Assembly: GCF_032884065.1 (NCBI RefSeq) | Contig: NC_088876.1 | Coordinates: 496,001-560,000, forward strand | Direction: 5' to 3' | DNA from: Artemia franciscana | Lineage: Eukaryota; Arthropoda; Branchiopoda; Anostraca; Artemiidae | DNA length: 64,000 nucleotides | The notes under the pieces: generated by a model | The model's input: only the letters and a program-made list of their open reading frames with translations | Databases searched by the model: none | Told to the model about the DNA's origin: nothing | Program-made: the position numbers and the translations under genes | Part shown: piece after piece, positions 34,655 through 47,629 of the stretch | Layout of the letters: each line of letters begins with the position of its first letter | Position numbering within the stretch: position 1 is the stretch's first letter

Positions 34655-35870
34655 TTACCAACCGTTCTTGCAAGCAGATTCCATTATATGACTTTTTAAT
34701 CGTCTCTTGAAAGATCCTTTTGGTAACTCAACAAATTTATTTAATGAATATTTGTTGGCTATTGATGGGATCATATACCGGAGGTTGAAACGGGATCTTT
34801 CATTTTTCACCAGAGGAAGTTTGTATGGGTGAACACATCTAGTTGTCAGTGAATTTTGATGTTTGGACAGTAAATTCTGGTCAAAAAAGAAATTATGTAC
34901 ATGTTGAATCTTAAAAAACCAACTAGATAATAGGAGATGAGATTTCTGTGTGAGAGTCATTATGTCTAGAAACAGGTAAGAGGTACGTGTTTCAGAGTGG
35001 ATATCTGTACTCCTCGGGTGTTGTAAAAACTTATCTAGAATTCGAATAGCTTTGTTTTGCAGGGTTTGTAGTGGTTTAATATGTGATTTAAAAGTCAGCA
35101 AAAATATAGCTGAGCAATATTGGATTTGTGCATCAATTAGGCAAAAATATAGGATTCTTAGAACCTTATATGAGAATAAAAATTTTAGTCGGTGGAGCAA
35201 ACCTATATATCTTGATAATTTTAATCTCAACAACGAAATATGTGTTTTAAAATTCATGGTAGGGTCAAAAACGATACCTAAATATTTTGCTGTGTATACT
35301 CTTTTGATTTCATGAATAGTATCAATGGTAATTTCATTCAGAGAAATATTTTTCAACTTTTGATTTGATCTTCCATAAATAATAAATTCTGTTTTAACAA
35401 AATTAGGGACAAGTTTGTTAATTTGGAACCAATTTGTGACGGATTTTGCAACTTCAATCAGTTTTTCTTTCAGTGCATCTAATGTTGGTGCTTTTAAACT
35501 TGCTGCAGTATCATCCGCAAACATAATTGTTAATGCATTTTCAGTAGTAGAATTTGGGAGATCATTTATATATATTAAAAATAATAGAGGTCCTAAAATT
35601 GAACCTTGCGGTACACCGATATTATTATTCGATGTCTCAGACGAATATTCACCATCAATATCTACCACAAACCTTCGATTGTGCAAATATGATTTGATTA
35701 ATTTTAAAGGTACTCCTCTTATTCCCGTATTTTCAAGTTTTTTAAATAGAATTTCGTGATTTAAAGTGTCGAAAGCTTTCTTAATATCAAAAAACAATGT
35801 AGCTGCTAAACAATCATCATCTAAAGCATCATTAATGAAATATGTGTTGCGGCGACAGCATCTTCTGTCG
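34655..35870 (-). pseudogene. LINE reverse transcriptase domain
   Basis: About 400 codons, open from 35797 to 34655. Motifs in order: FFDIKKAFDTLNHEIL (first catalytic Asp), GVPQGSILGPLLFLIYINDL, IMFADDTAAS (catalytic Asp pair intact), KYLGIVFDPTMNFKTHI, and LQTLQNKAIRILDK in the C-terminal part. The palm is intact, so this is a relatively recent copy despite frame changes upstream. Expected activity is target-primed reverse transcription of its own RNA; it cannot be made from this copy as a full protein. Confidence 0.85.
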
Positions 35871-36055
35871 ACCTTTCTTTTAAAAAACCAAACTGGAACT
35901 TCGAAAAAAATTTATCTTTTCCAGAAATGATGTAAGTCTATATTTCATTATTTTTTCAAAAACTTTAGCCAGTGGGGAAAGGAGTGCAATAGGACGGTAA
36001 TTATTGGGATCTTGAGCCTCCCCTTTTTTAAATATAGGGATTATTTTAGCCTTTT

Positions 36056-37580
36056 TCAGAAGATGAGGGAAAATACCATTTTTTTGCTCTTATTTATAAC
36101 ATCTGCAAGAGGTTCATCTATTACTCCTGATATTTTCTTTAAGAGATTTGTCGATATATCATCTACTGAAGCCGAATTTCCTCTCTTTAAATCACTAATA
36201 GCTTTTTGGTATTCATCAAATGATACTGGTAGCATATACAGTGATTTATCTTCGTTTTGGGGCATAAATCGTGTATAATCTGATGGCTTATCCAAAAGAT
36301 CTCTATCCAATTCTTCACCAATTTTACTGAAATGCTTAGCAAATAATTCTGCGATATCCTTTTTTTCAGTTGATTCATTAGCGTCATTTCCATTATTAAG
36401 AAAAGTCGGTATTGATCTTCGTTTATTTTTATTTAATTTATCACGCAATATTTCCCACATTTTCTGTTGGGACGCAGCTGAAGATATTTCCTTCTCATAA
36501 TAATTTCTTTCACTTTCTCTCAAAGTTCTAGTCAGAGTGTTTTTGTACAATTTGAATTTCTGGATGTTTTCATCAGACGGATAGTTGCATTTAATTTTGT
36601 ATAGTCTATTTTTTTCATTAATACATTTTAACAGTCTCGGAGATATCCATGGTTTTTGTGGCATTGACTTGGGTGTTTTCCTTTTAACTTTCGGACATAT
36701 ATCATTATAAACATCATTAAATGATTTATAAAACATTTCCAATGCCTTGTTTGCATCCTCAGTACTGACTACTTCCTTCCAATCTATATCTCCTAGCTTA
36801 ATAATTAAACGCGCAATTGATTCATCATTTATTATACGACCTGTTTTTTCAATCCGTTTATTTTTTTTAGATCTGGCCAAATTAAATTCAGAAATTATCA
36901 CACCGTGATCTGAAATATCGTTTAATATTACAAAAGTTGAAAAACAAATACTATTAGAAAAAATATTATCAATTAATGTTGCTCCAATATCATCTATTCG
37001 AGTTGGAATCAGACATGATGGGAGCAGTCCTTGACAAAGCATTAGTTCTAAAAATTCTCTTATCTTCGAATCATTTTGCTTTGCTTGAATTTTCATTAGG
37101 TCTAGGTTGAAATCACCAAAAATAAATATTTGCTTATTCATCTGTGATATTTTATTTAATAAAATTTCAAGTTGCATCAAAAATTGATCTATACTTCCGG
37201 AAGGTGGGCGATATAAAGATATCATGATTGTTGATTTTTTATTAACTTCACATTCCAGAATACACGTTTCAAAAATCATTTCTACATTCCAAATCATTAG
37301 GTCTCGTCTTATTTTCGATTTTAACTCTTTTCTTATGATAAATCCTAATCCACCATGCTGATGGTGTTTTCTACTCTCGTGAACAAAATCATAATCAAAA
37401 AACTTTACATCATTAATATTTCTATCATTTAAGAAAGTTTCGTTTACCGCTAAAGCTTCAATTTTATTTTTATTAATTATGTCATTTATGAACTCAATGC
37501 TATTAAGTAAACCTCTGCAGTTAAAGCTAGAAAAACGTACATTACTGCATGTTACTGCAGCTATTTTTAAGTAATGACTA
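36056..37580 (-). pseudogene. LINE apurinic-type endonuclease domain and linker
   Basis: The frame starts near 37580 with SSFNCRGLLNSIEF (the N-terminal strand of the endonuclease). It continues through LAVNETFLND, ISLYRPPSGS, IFGDFNLDL and DISDHGVII, all expected for the AP-endonuclease fold, with catalytic Asp, Asn and His residues in place. The linker to the reverse transcriptase follows (NSASVDDISTNLLKK). A frameshift close to 36070 ends the frame. No initiating Met is near the start, so the copy is 5' truncated or begins in another frame. Confidence 0.85.
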
Positions 37581-37599
37581 TCTCAAAATTTTTATCAGA

Positions 37600-38088
37600 C
37601 GTGTTTATGAAAAAAGCTTGGGGGGGGGGGGCTAAGTGCACTCGGATCTCTTCTGAAAATTGAAAACGGATATAGAACTTTCAATTTCCGACCAAAATAT
37701 TCCTCTGATGTTTTCACGAGCATCTCTTCAATCAGATCCATACTTATCCCCAGGGCATACTAAAGGTAAACGACGAAAGAAGCCATGGAGGATATTTCAA
37801 AAGGTTTGTGCTTAGTCTTCTAGTCCAAGGAGGAGACGCGTGATTTCCCAGAGCAGAACACATTTTGCATGCCTTAAATGTCTTTTCATAGCAATTTCTT
37901 TGTATTTCCCTCTCTTTTTCATATTTTCTACTGTTGAAAATGATGTGATGTATGTCTTCATACACTCCTTATGTGTCGAAGTTGGGGGATGGGGCTATTT
38001 TCAAATGGAATATTGTTGATTTTGTCTTTTCATGGTTACATGTAAGACGGAAGGGGGAAGTTAAAATGATGCGAGATGTGGGATATAT
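37600..38088. other. No gene; G run at 37620-37630
   Basis: No recognisable coding region. The short - strand frame 37965-37744 has no domain. Confidence 0.5.
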
Positions 38089-38091
38089 TTT

Positions 38092-39035
38092 TTATAGCTG
38101 CCTATAATCATAGAGATCTAGGAGCTGGGTATGAGAAGAATGGGTCCAATCCTCTTCTTCCTCCGAAATTTTTGAACTGATTGAAGACATGTATTCAGCA
38201 CCGGTAATAGGAGTTTGAGTGAAAAGACCCAGTTGAGAGCCTTGTGTTGCAGCCTTGTCTGCTAGTTCATTTCCTGTTATACCACAGACTGCTGGAACCC
38301 ATATAAATACAACTGATATACCCTTTCTTGCTAATTGTATAACCAAATTTTCAATCTCAATGGTGACATTTCTTGGTTGATGTTGCTGGTGTGAAATGTA
38401 ATTCGAAGCTGACACTGAATCAGTGTAGACAATATCTTCAAGAGACGTTTCTTAGCAGATCCATATATAAATGATCCATAGCCTATCTTAGACAGCACCA
38501 CTGACTCGACAATAGTTGAGGCAAAGACTGTGGTGGCTCCTCTTCTTCTATGGCATAGATCATTAATGAAGTTTTGTCCTTGTTTGAAAGTACCAATCAG
38601 CTCATCCTGATAGGATTTCCTTGTCATTTTTTTGTCAAATACAACTCCCAGAAAGCTTGCATGTTCTGCAACTACAATCTCTTGTCCATTCAGTATAATA
38701 TATAAGTTGTATAATTAAGTTGCATAGTTGTATGTATAAGTTGCATAGTTGTATAATTTGCCTTAATTGATAGAATATCTACAGCTTTTTGGGAGGCTGC
38801 TTGTAAGCATAAAGGGTCTCTCCCCACAACAGCAATATCATCAGCATACAGAAAGAGCTCTGCTCCAACAACATTTTCCAGGCTTATATCATGACAATAA
38901 CCTGAGAAGAGAAGTGGACTTAGAACAGCCCCTTGAGGAAGTCCAATGTCACGAGCTTTTCTCTTAAACTCTTCTGAGTAGGAAACCCACAGGGAGGCTT
39001 GAACTCCCCTACCCGTCAAGATCTGGTGGATCCGA
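38092..39035 (-). pseudogene. Second LINE type: reverse transcriptase fragment with RNase H
   Basis: On the - strand: GLPQGAVLSPLLFSGYCHDI and FLYADDIAVVGR (39019-38760, catalytic pair intact), an insertion of (TTGCATAGTTGTA)-like repeats (38697-38765), a C-terminal part (38640-38450), then VYTDSVSASNYISH and FIWVPAVCGITGNELADKAA (about 38430-38230), which are RNase H signatures of I/R1-type elements. The join from KKRLLKI to VYTDS lacks the usual spacer, so there is an internal deletion. Different lineage from 34405-37585. Confidence 0.8.
38697..38765. repeat. TTGTATAA/TTGCATAG repeat inside the LINE
   Basis: Three imperfect ~20-bp units interrupt the reverse transcriptase frame. Confidence 0.7.
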
Positions 39036-39038
39036 TTT

Positions 39039-39388
39039 ATGGAAAGTTCTTGTTCAATTAGTTGTCAAAGTAAAATTACAATACACGTTTAATATAAGTT
39101 CAACTAGGGGAAAAGGGTAAAAAAGGAATCATTTTTAAAAAATCCCGTATGACTCAAGTTTTAAAGCTGATAAGATTTTTTATATTATTATTTTAATTCT
39201 TCTATGAAGTGAAACTACTTTCAAGTTTCGTTCTTTCATTTTTGTTTCATTTGAAAGTGATAGGCGGTGAAGCTCCCAAACAGGTAACAGTTATAAAATG
39301 TTCACCTTCGATTTGTTATTGTTATGATGTCTAATTATCGAGTCGTTTTTACCTTATTTAATTTTAATAAAATCATTTTTTTACTATA
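39039..39388. repeat. Intron segment duplicated from 29685-30058
   Basis: Starts GGAAAGTTCTTGTTCAATTA and ends in the acceptor TTTTTTACTATAG. Slightly shorter than the first copy by small deletions. Confidence 0.85.
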
Positions 39389-40371
<983 letters not shown>

Positions 40372-40794
40372 AAAAAATACTAGTTCATTTTTTACAATAA
40401 CAATTTCTGTAATCTTGCTGAATCCTATTGTACTCTGCTTCTTTATTTTGCTGTTCTTTTTTATTTTTATCGGTTCTCATATACTGGATTCATTTTTTCT
40501 TTGAATATATTTCGTTTTTTTCTTCAGCGGTTTTGTTTTAGTTTGTTCGTTCCTTTTGCTATGACCCCCCCCCCCCAAAAAAAAAGAATCCAGTACATGT
40601 ATGTCAGTTGAGTCTGTGTAAAGTCTATTTTATTCTTTTTATTATTTCTTGCCAATTTTCTTTGCCTATCCTTTTGATTTATTGATTCGTGAAATATTTT
40701 TGTTCATTTCTTGATTGATTTTTCTTTTTCCATTTGTTTTAACTTGCCTTTTCCTTTAGATATGACTCCCCCCCCAAATAAGTACATTTGTATG
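40372..40794. other. AT-rich, homopolymer C run
   Basis: 13 C at 40565-40577 beside A9; (C)8 at 40769-40776. Part of 40600-40680 resembles the start of the direct repeats that follow. Confidence 0.5.
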
Positions 40795-41070
40795 CCTGGT
40801 TGTATTAACACCCCTATTAAGTCTATTTTATTCTTCTTTTAGTGTTTTCCCACCGTTTTTGAAAGTTTCTTAGCATATCCTTTGGCCTGAAACATTGTGA
40901 ATAATGATTAATGCAGGTTTTGGTCTGTCCTGAGAGAATTAAATCTTCAAAATTGTGATTATCACCAAGGTTTATGCCCTGAGAGGAGGGGGGTTGTCTG
41001 CTAATTAAGTGAGTGTTCTTATTATGTGAAGTTCTTTTCAAGTGGTTATATTGTCTTTTGGACACCAATT
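40795..41070. repeat. Direct repeat, copy 1 (~275 bp)
   Basis: TTAACACCCCTATTAAGTCT ... AGGTTTTGGTCTGTCCTGAG ... GTCTTTTGGACACCA. Copy 2 is at 41155-41435. Read on the - strand both contain RQPPSS/KQPPSS and LILSGQTK frames, but the frames do not extend, so I do not call a gene. Confidence 0.8.
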
Positions 41071-41154
41071 CAGATAATAAAGAAATGAGGAAAGACCGAA
41101 AGCTTTATTTTCTAACTTTGGAAATCTTAATAATCGTCGAAAGTAAGTCGGTAT

Positions 41155-41435
41155 GTGTATGCCTGGTTGAGTTAACACCCATTTGAAGTCTATTTTATTC
41201 TTCTTTTAATGTTTCCCACCTGTTTTGAAAGTTTTTTTTTGCGTATCCTTTGGATTGAAACATTGTGAATAATGAATAATGCAGGCTTTGGTCTGTCCTG
41301 AGAGAATTAAATCTTTAAAACTATGATTATTACCAAAGTTTATACTCATGGAGGAGGGGGGTTGTTTGCTCACTAAATGAGTGTTCCTATTTGGTGACGC
41401 TCTTTTAAGTGATTGTAAAGTCTTGAGGACACCAA
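41155..41435. repeat. Direct repeat, copy 2
   Basis: GTTAACACCCATTTGAAGTC ... GGCTTTGGTCTGTCCTGAGA ... GTCTTGAGGACACCAA, in the same order as copy 1. Confidence 0.8.
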
Positions 41436-41859
41436 TAAAGAAAATATTGGTTTTTATCCATTCAAATAGGTTCAAAAGGCCCTAAAGCTTTATTTTCTAG
41501 CGTAAGAACTTTAACAACTTTGGAGAGAAATTGTTATTCTGTTTTGGTTTCTTGACAACAAAGGGACATGTGATTAAATATCCTGTGAAGATATATTTTG
41601 ATGAAAATATAAAGCATTATACCATTTTATTTTACTTCAAAATTGGCCGAAAAGTCTAGTTTTTCAATCAGCACAAAACTCTGGTTTGTTGAATGAGCCA
41701 GGGGGATTGTGGCTCTGACTGGTTAAAACCCATACTGTAGGTCAAATAGATTTAATTCAGAGAAAAAAGAAGCTCCTTGTTCTTGTTAGGAATATCTGTA
41801 TGTGACGAAAAAATTATCTATCTAGTCTTTTGGGCCACATATTTTATTTAATTTTTAAG

Positions 41860-42600
41860 ACTAGAGAACTTCGTATAGAAGGAGCTGTTGCAGAAACTTG
41901 GAAAGGGACTCACTCTATTGGAAATTGAAAGACCAAGTGCCCTTTTATCAAGTCAAAAATGATTGGAGGAAAATTATTCCCCGCTCCTACATCGACCATT
42001 TCCCAAACATATCCAATAAAGTTTGGGTTAGCCATTTTGTTCAGCGGGGTTGAAAGTTTCAGTAATTGCGTCTTTGATGATGACAGCCCTCAGGACAAGA
42101 CTCAGGACTACAAATTGTACTAATTGCTTGTTTTTGACTTACAAGGTGGGGGAGGGCTTATAAACTTCAGAAGGGGCTCATTGGAATCGATATCAAAAGT
42201 TTGAGTACCCTTTTAAGAGTCTAAAGTGATCAAAGGGCAAAAAGTCCCCCCCCCCCACATCGCTTTTCCCCAAATACACCCAATAGAAATTTTGAGGTAG
42301 CTATTTTGTTTGGAATAGTATAAATATCATATAAAAAGGACTTTGGGGTTGAAGCTACCCCTCAGAACCCGGGGGATAATTTTGTAAGTTATGCCCTTGG
42401 GGCATATTAGGTTTTTTATTGTAAAGGGTGGTCGTATAACTTCGATGGATGCTCATTTAATTGGAAATTGAAATTTCTTTTTTTTTTTAAGAGTCAAAAT
42501 TGATTAAGGGCAACTAGCATCCTAACTATGTGACTAACGTATCTGATAGCCATTTGTTCTAGAAAGTCCAAAGAACATATGGCAATGACTTTAGGGTCTA
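41860..42600. repeat. Three degenerate ~240-bp units related to the palindrome-family body
   Basis: Each unit has a GGGGCTCATTGGAATCGA-like block, a GAGTACCCTTTTAAGAGTCT-like block, a C-rich run, TTTTGAGGTAGCTATTTTG and ACTTTGGGGTTGAAGC, in that order. The same order of ideas (GGCTCATTCTAACGGAAATG, AAAGTTCTAGTGCCC, CCCCCTCCCACG, TTTTGAGATAGCCATTTTG, TCTTTGGGAATGACTTACT) makes up the body of elements E1a, E2a and E4. The relation is distant but consistent. Confidence 0.5.
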
Positions 42601-42609
42601 AGTAACTAG

Positions 42610-43980
42610 CAATAGCACTGAGAAAAGGGTTGTAAAACATGCCATGGAAGCATGATGTTTTTTAAAAGAAACGTATGCATACTTAAGCTTACTTTCCAAA
42701 AAAATGAAATACATTCCGGCGAGCCTTTCAGAGAAAGTTGAAGGGTGTGGTGAACTATATCGAAACGCGTTATATGAATATGAGGTGTCAAAAGGGCGTA
42801 ACTTAGAAATGAGTGAGCATATCAAATTGGAACTTCCTGGAAATGATAAGAAAGATGACCAAAAGGGTAAGATATTTGTACTTTTAGAGAATGCTTAAAG
42901 GGGAAGATAATGTGACCAGAGCCAACATATGTGCACTACAATTAATATTACTACAACTGCTAAATTTACTACTTCTATAACAGCTACTTATGAAGCTAAG
43001 TGCATTAAGATGAAAATCTCGAGAAGCATATAATTATACAGGTTATCAAAAGAAGATATCAGCAACGTCATAGCATTGGCTGATTGTATTAAGTTGCAAC
43101 TTCCAGGACTTGATGAGATGTATATCCATCTGACCAAAAGGCCATACATTAATGCTAATGCTGTTACTAGTGCTAACACTATTACTGTGTCTACTGTTAC
43201 AACTATGACAGGGGTATGAAGGTAAAATTTTCAGGGAATTTCGAGGGTTTTGGCTGTTAAATTTTGGTTTTCATTTGCACAGAAGGTGCCTTGTTTGCTA
43301 CAACTTATCTTGTCTTCTTCAAATGGCTATAGGTCCTTGTTTCCTAGCTTTTCGTTTGTTTGTTTACCATTCAACTATTAGAGGGATAATCCAAACATAA
43401 TATTCGAAAAATAAATGAATATGTATGACTCATAAAAGTCACTTTACAACAGCAACCACTCGGAAGGTGTAGCCGGGATAGACTCAGAAACACTGTGTGC
43501 CAGACCTATTAGAGAAATTTATGCAATCTAGTTCAACCATAATAGGCGGATATTACTGGAGCGAGAAGCCTGAGTGATCACTGATGGCTTCTTCTTGATG
43601 GTCTTGGTACTTCAGGAGCCACAGGTGGTGCTAAGGTCTAGTCATAAGATAAGAATAAAGAACATGGGGATATCTTACCCAATGATTTTTCAGCACCCCA
43701 CGAAAGACGGACCACTCTCCGTCATAAGGCAGAATCTAATTGAAGTTGATTTGGCATGAAAACTATGAGAAGATATTAAGCACGGGTGGCGTCAAAATGT
43801 GTTTGAAAGTAATTTTTTTTAATAATTTGCACTTAAAACTGACACAGGAATTATAAATGTCACCTGTCCATACTGCACGATTTTTTTTTATGCCGCTTCA
43901 CCAGTTTCTAGATTCAAGATGAACATTATCTCTCGTACTCTTCAGTCCTCTTTTTTTCTTTGTCATTTGTTTCTTTTTTA
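42610..43980. other. No gene called
   Basis: A 64-codon + strand frame (42704-42898) contains GRNLEMSEHIKLELPG, and a faint echo lies at 43060-43110 (LADCIKLQLPG in the same style), followed in both by ATGAT...GACCAAAAGG. This suggests an old duplicated piece, possibly exonic, but nothing I can identify. Confidence 0.35.
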
Positions 43981-43984
43981 AAAC

Positions 43985-44225
43985 ATTCGCAACGTGTTAC
44001 TTTTTTGTGTTTTGCACACTTTTAATTCCTTATTTTTAGAATTTTTCTTTAAAGTTTTTTTTCATCTATGTCAACTGGTTCTTGCCGCAATAATTTGGTA
44101 GAGTCAAAAAGCAACTTTCTACTTTTTTGTATTGTACTTACTTTTAATTCCTTGCTTTTGGAAAAAATTTTCAGTTTTCTCATCATATATGTCAACAGGC
44201 ACTTGCTGCCATAATTTGGCAAAGT
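43985..44225. repeat. Two ~120-bp direct repeats
   Basis: TTTTAATTCCTT, CATCTATGTCAAC and GCCGCAATAATTTGG of the first unit return as TTTTAATTCCTT, CATATATGTCAAC and GCCATAATTTGG in the second. Confidence 0.75.
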
Positions 44226-45250
44226 CCTTGTCAACATTAAAAATAATATATTTTTTTCATCATAGAATAACCTTCGTCCTTGTCCGCACCGGTAAATTGA
44301 ATGATGTCATTTTGAAGATGCTGAAAACTAAGAATTATAAACAAAATATAAGAATTGGAATGAAAACTGATGTCTCATTCCACAATGACATCATTGGAAC
44401 AAAGTACCAAAAAAAACTTGAAACAAATTTATTGCTCAATTCAAAAAACTAATTGAAAGCCTTTCAACCAGGAAGTCAGTGACGTCTTTTTGAAAGTGCT
44501 AAAGGCAAAGAATTAGAAACTAAATCTTAGGAATTTAAATTAAAATAAAGTGAATTGGAATGTAATTAAAGGATGGAAGAAATAAATTGCAAAAATTTAA
44601 ACCAAAAGAATCACGGCATTCTACTACGCCTACTAACAGTTGACTGCAGTAAAAACAGCCGTGCGCATTCTCCATTCCAATATATTCAAAGCTTCCATCT
44701 TTACACCATCCAAAGAAGTTACAATTTCTTATTAATCTGTTCGCACGATCTCGTCCCATTCAATTGGGGTGGCAAAGCGGTACTTAAAGAGCCAAATCTT
44801 CAAGGATATCGAAGAAATGCGCTTCTCCAACAACAGTCCGAACTATAAGAGGTAATATGTTTTGTCTCGTCCTTTTCCCAACCCAGTGAAGCTGTAGAAT
44901 AGCCTAAAAATCAAGAAAAAAAGAAGCAATTGAAAAATGAAAACAAAATATGACAAAGCCCTCACTTCATCCAGAAAAACTCATGAAAATAGATGAATTT
45001 ACAGAGAAGAAAACTCAGACTGAAAAAAGTGAATTGTATCGAGTTGCAAACGAACGGGATTGCCAAGGTGTAAAACTAAGGTTCAAGACATGGCAATACT
45101 AAAAAAACCGTGATTCTATACTACTGTTATGCGGCAATTTTTTCCAAAATAGGATTTACGATATTGTTGATGTGTTGACAGCGTTCATTGCATACCTTTC
45201 CAGCATCCCATTCAATCGAGATGGCCTGCTTTTTGATTGGTCCTATATAA
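44226..45250. other. No gene seen
   Basis: Low-grade internal echoes (for example 44310-44350 and 44475-44515) continue the duplicated character. No coding signal. Confidence 0.4.
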
Positions 45251-45251
45251 A

Positions 45252-45446
45252 TGATCCGCTCTTTACGCTAAAGTTTTTATTGTTTTAAAAAGTAGATTTG
45301 AGAGAAAGAGTCAAACTTTAGCGTAAAGAGTGGGGCTTTGAGGAGGGAACAGCCCCTTTCACATGCGGAGTAATTTCTGTTCGTTTTAAGTTTTAATGTC
45401 GCTCCTTACTTTCAGTTTAAAAAAAACTTTTTTTTTTAATATTTAA
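45252..45446. repeat. Solitary half palindrome of the element family
   Basis: Loop plus right arm only: GCTCTTTACGCTAAAG, GTTTTAAAAAGTAG, CTTTAGCGTAAAGAG, AACAGCCCCTTTCACATGCG, GTCGCTCCTTAC, ending in T-runs and AATATTTAA. The left arm is missing. Confidence 0.8.
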
Positions 45447-46620
45447 TAGCATTATAGAAGAGAGCTTCCTTTCTTGAATGCCTGATAAGTATTAAAAAAC
45501 AAGTTCATGAAAAAACTTGCCGAACAGGTTTCTTAAAAATCCAAACAGGCTATTTTTTCGTCCTCACTGATTGAAAGCTAGTTTAATACTGGCAGTCTGT
45601 ATTCAAATTTCCATCCAGGCTTCTGAATTTCTTTTGGTTTCATTTCTAAACTTTTGGCGGAAGTGTTCCAGAGGTAATCCAAATCGTCTTAGCATCGCTT
45701 TTTTTTAGTTTTAGTTTCATTGCATTGTACCTCACTAAAGCCACATAGGCATCTTGCCCCTTGTGATTCAAATTGGACTGTATAATTGTCCCCCAATGTT
45801 CTTCCGGCCACCAACTCAATCCTGAACTTTTTGAAAATTAGTGATATACATATATACATCTTATTTTTTGCATTGGTTGGAGATTTGCAATGCCCATTAA
45901 ATGTATTGTTGACAATTGTTATTGAGGCTGGGAATTTCTCCCTGTAGCTATATCCATTAATAAACCCTTTTCTTCTCTATATGCTTCCTCTTTTTGTTCC
46001 GTGCCTTCATGTTGTTCTCCTTCTGTCATTCTCCCCCTTTTACCCTAGGTTTCCTGTGTTTGTCTCTTTCTTTCCTATTTTTTTGTTCTCTACCTTCACT
46101 TTCTGTCTTCTTGAAATTTAATATATTCTTTACACCCCAGCTTTTTATCCTCTTGATCCTTACCTCGATCCTCATCCTATTCTACTACGATTACTTTGTC
46201 TATTTCATTTTTTCCCGTCGTAAAATTCTCTGAATTAATTTTCTGAGTCTGCTCGCTCTGTATTTCTTCGGCCAATACGTCTATATGTTTTATCTCTGAC
46301 TGGTGATTCCTTTTCATTTTGCCTAGCATCTGAAGGATGACTTTGTATGGGTTCCTGCGTGTTTTCTTACCCTACAAATCCGATTGATACCCTATTATAT
46401 TACCAGGTGTACTCCTTACCGATGGCATTATTTGTATATCCATCTCTGTCTCTCTATCTTGGTATCCCATCTTTAGAAATAATTGTATTTAATACAGTAT
46501 GTAAACTAGATCGCACTTTTCACGTGTCTCAGGTATATTTCTGTCTTTTCGGAAGATGCAAATGCAAAAACAGGGTCAAAACTGGATATTTTTGTAGCTG
46601 ACAAAAATTGAGTGGCACTT
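45447..46620. other. No gene seen
   Basis: Pyrimidine-rich to AT-rich sequence. Frames at 45994-46233 and 46347-46601 are hydrophobic only because of T-richness. Confidence 0.45.
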
Positions 46621-46623
46621 AGT

Positions 46624-47505
46624 GGTGGATTTGCTTTTATACTCCTACCGGGAGTTCCGTATAAATGCGAATCTGCAAGTGCAGATTTATCTTTGTTTTA
46701 TTGCAGTAATTTTTCTCGGGTTAATATCTAGCTCAATTAAGTTTTCTCTTTGCCTGATAGACATTGACCTTTGTTTTCTACTGGTTCCGTCCGATATAAA
46801 TTCAACTAACACAAATTGTTTCAATTCACATCAGAGTAATTCCTCAAATGTTCAAATTTTCTCCTGGTAATATAAATTCTTTTTCCTATTCTTGTGAAAA
46901 ATTGCCAACATTTCAATTGCTGGTCGTCATTTAGTAGGCTTTTTAGGTGTGTTTTTATTCCTAATATTTTGTCTTCTAAGCGAAGCCCAGGAAATTTTTC
47001 TAATATTATTGTAGTATATTATCGGTTAACCAGACTCCAAATAAAAATTAGTTTAAAATTTTCTGTTATCTTTATATGGTACTTTTTATAGACTAACAAC
47101 TTAGCCCAAATCTTTGAAAAACACGAGTTTGTCTTACTACTATTGTTTCGATAGTGTCTTTCTTCTTACTACCACCAGTATTCGCAATCCAAGGTCACCA
47201 CTGGCCTCTGCAAGAGTATAGTAACGCGCTCAAGTGGTCACATGGGTTCTACTTGTTCTTTCCGCACTAATATAACCAGTGAGGGTTCGACAATTGTACT
47301 ACCTGTAGGGGTACAAGTGGTGCTCTATTTTTCCGAGATGCCACGACCTGTTTCATCACTAGTAAGTATATCCTTGGAGGGGAAGGGTCCTAGTTGTATG
47401 CTATAATGACGATATTTCTAAATACTCTTTTCCTAACTCCACCAAGATTCGGGGAAAAACAATCTATTATCGTCATAGAAAATAATTCGCTTTTATTACG
47501 AATGT
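46624..47505. repeat. Direct duplicate of 57733-60365, without the inserted element
   Basis: From GTGGATTTGCTTTTATACTC to AAAACAATCTATTATCGTCAT this matches 57733-58303 plus 60054-60365 almost without gaps. At 47175-47190 it reads CCAGTATTCGCAATCC, the empty version of the site filled by element E4 at 58304. A frame at 47183-47400 (TTGLCKSIVT ... FRTNITSEGS on the + strand) is conserved with the other copy, but its function is unknown. Confidence 0.9.
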
Positions 47506-47584
47506 CAATTCCAAATATCAACTCCGAATTCTACACACGAACTCTGAACACGAATTAACTTTAAAAATATATACATAAATGAAA

Positions 47585-47616
47585 ATTCGAAACCAATTTC
47601 GAATTGGTTTCGAATT
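47585..47616. repeat. Small perfect palindrome
   Basis: CGAAACCAATT, TCG, AATTGGTTTCG: 11-base arms with a 3-base loop, immediately followed by another AATTCGAA. Confidence 0.85.
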
Positions 47617-47629
47617 CGAAATCATACTT

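Larger units (their letters stand above)
34405..37585 (-). mobile_element. CR1-like LINE, nearly full open region, frameshifted
   Basis: Endonuclease and reverse transcriptase remains on the - strand, in the order expected for a single ORF2, ending in a 3' tail of GATTCA-type repeats (34412-34436), as in CR1/L2-type elements that end in short microsatellites. Frameshifts near 36070, 35880 and 35810 break it. The 5' part, including any ORF1, is not present. The + strand Alu-like tail structure of L1 elements is absent. Confidence 0.8.

Noticed and set aside
44132-44452. 106-codon + strand frame
   Set aside because: It overlaps a ~120-bp direct repeat and has no domain.
45994-46601. Hydrophobic + strand frames resembling transporters
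   Set aside because: They come from pyrimidine-rich low-complexity DNA, and no conserved pattern is present.
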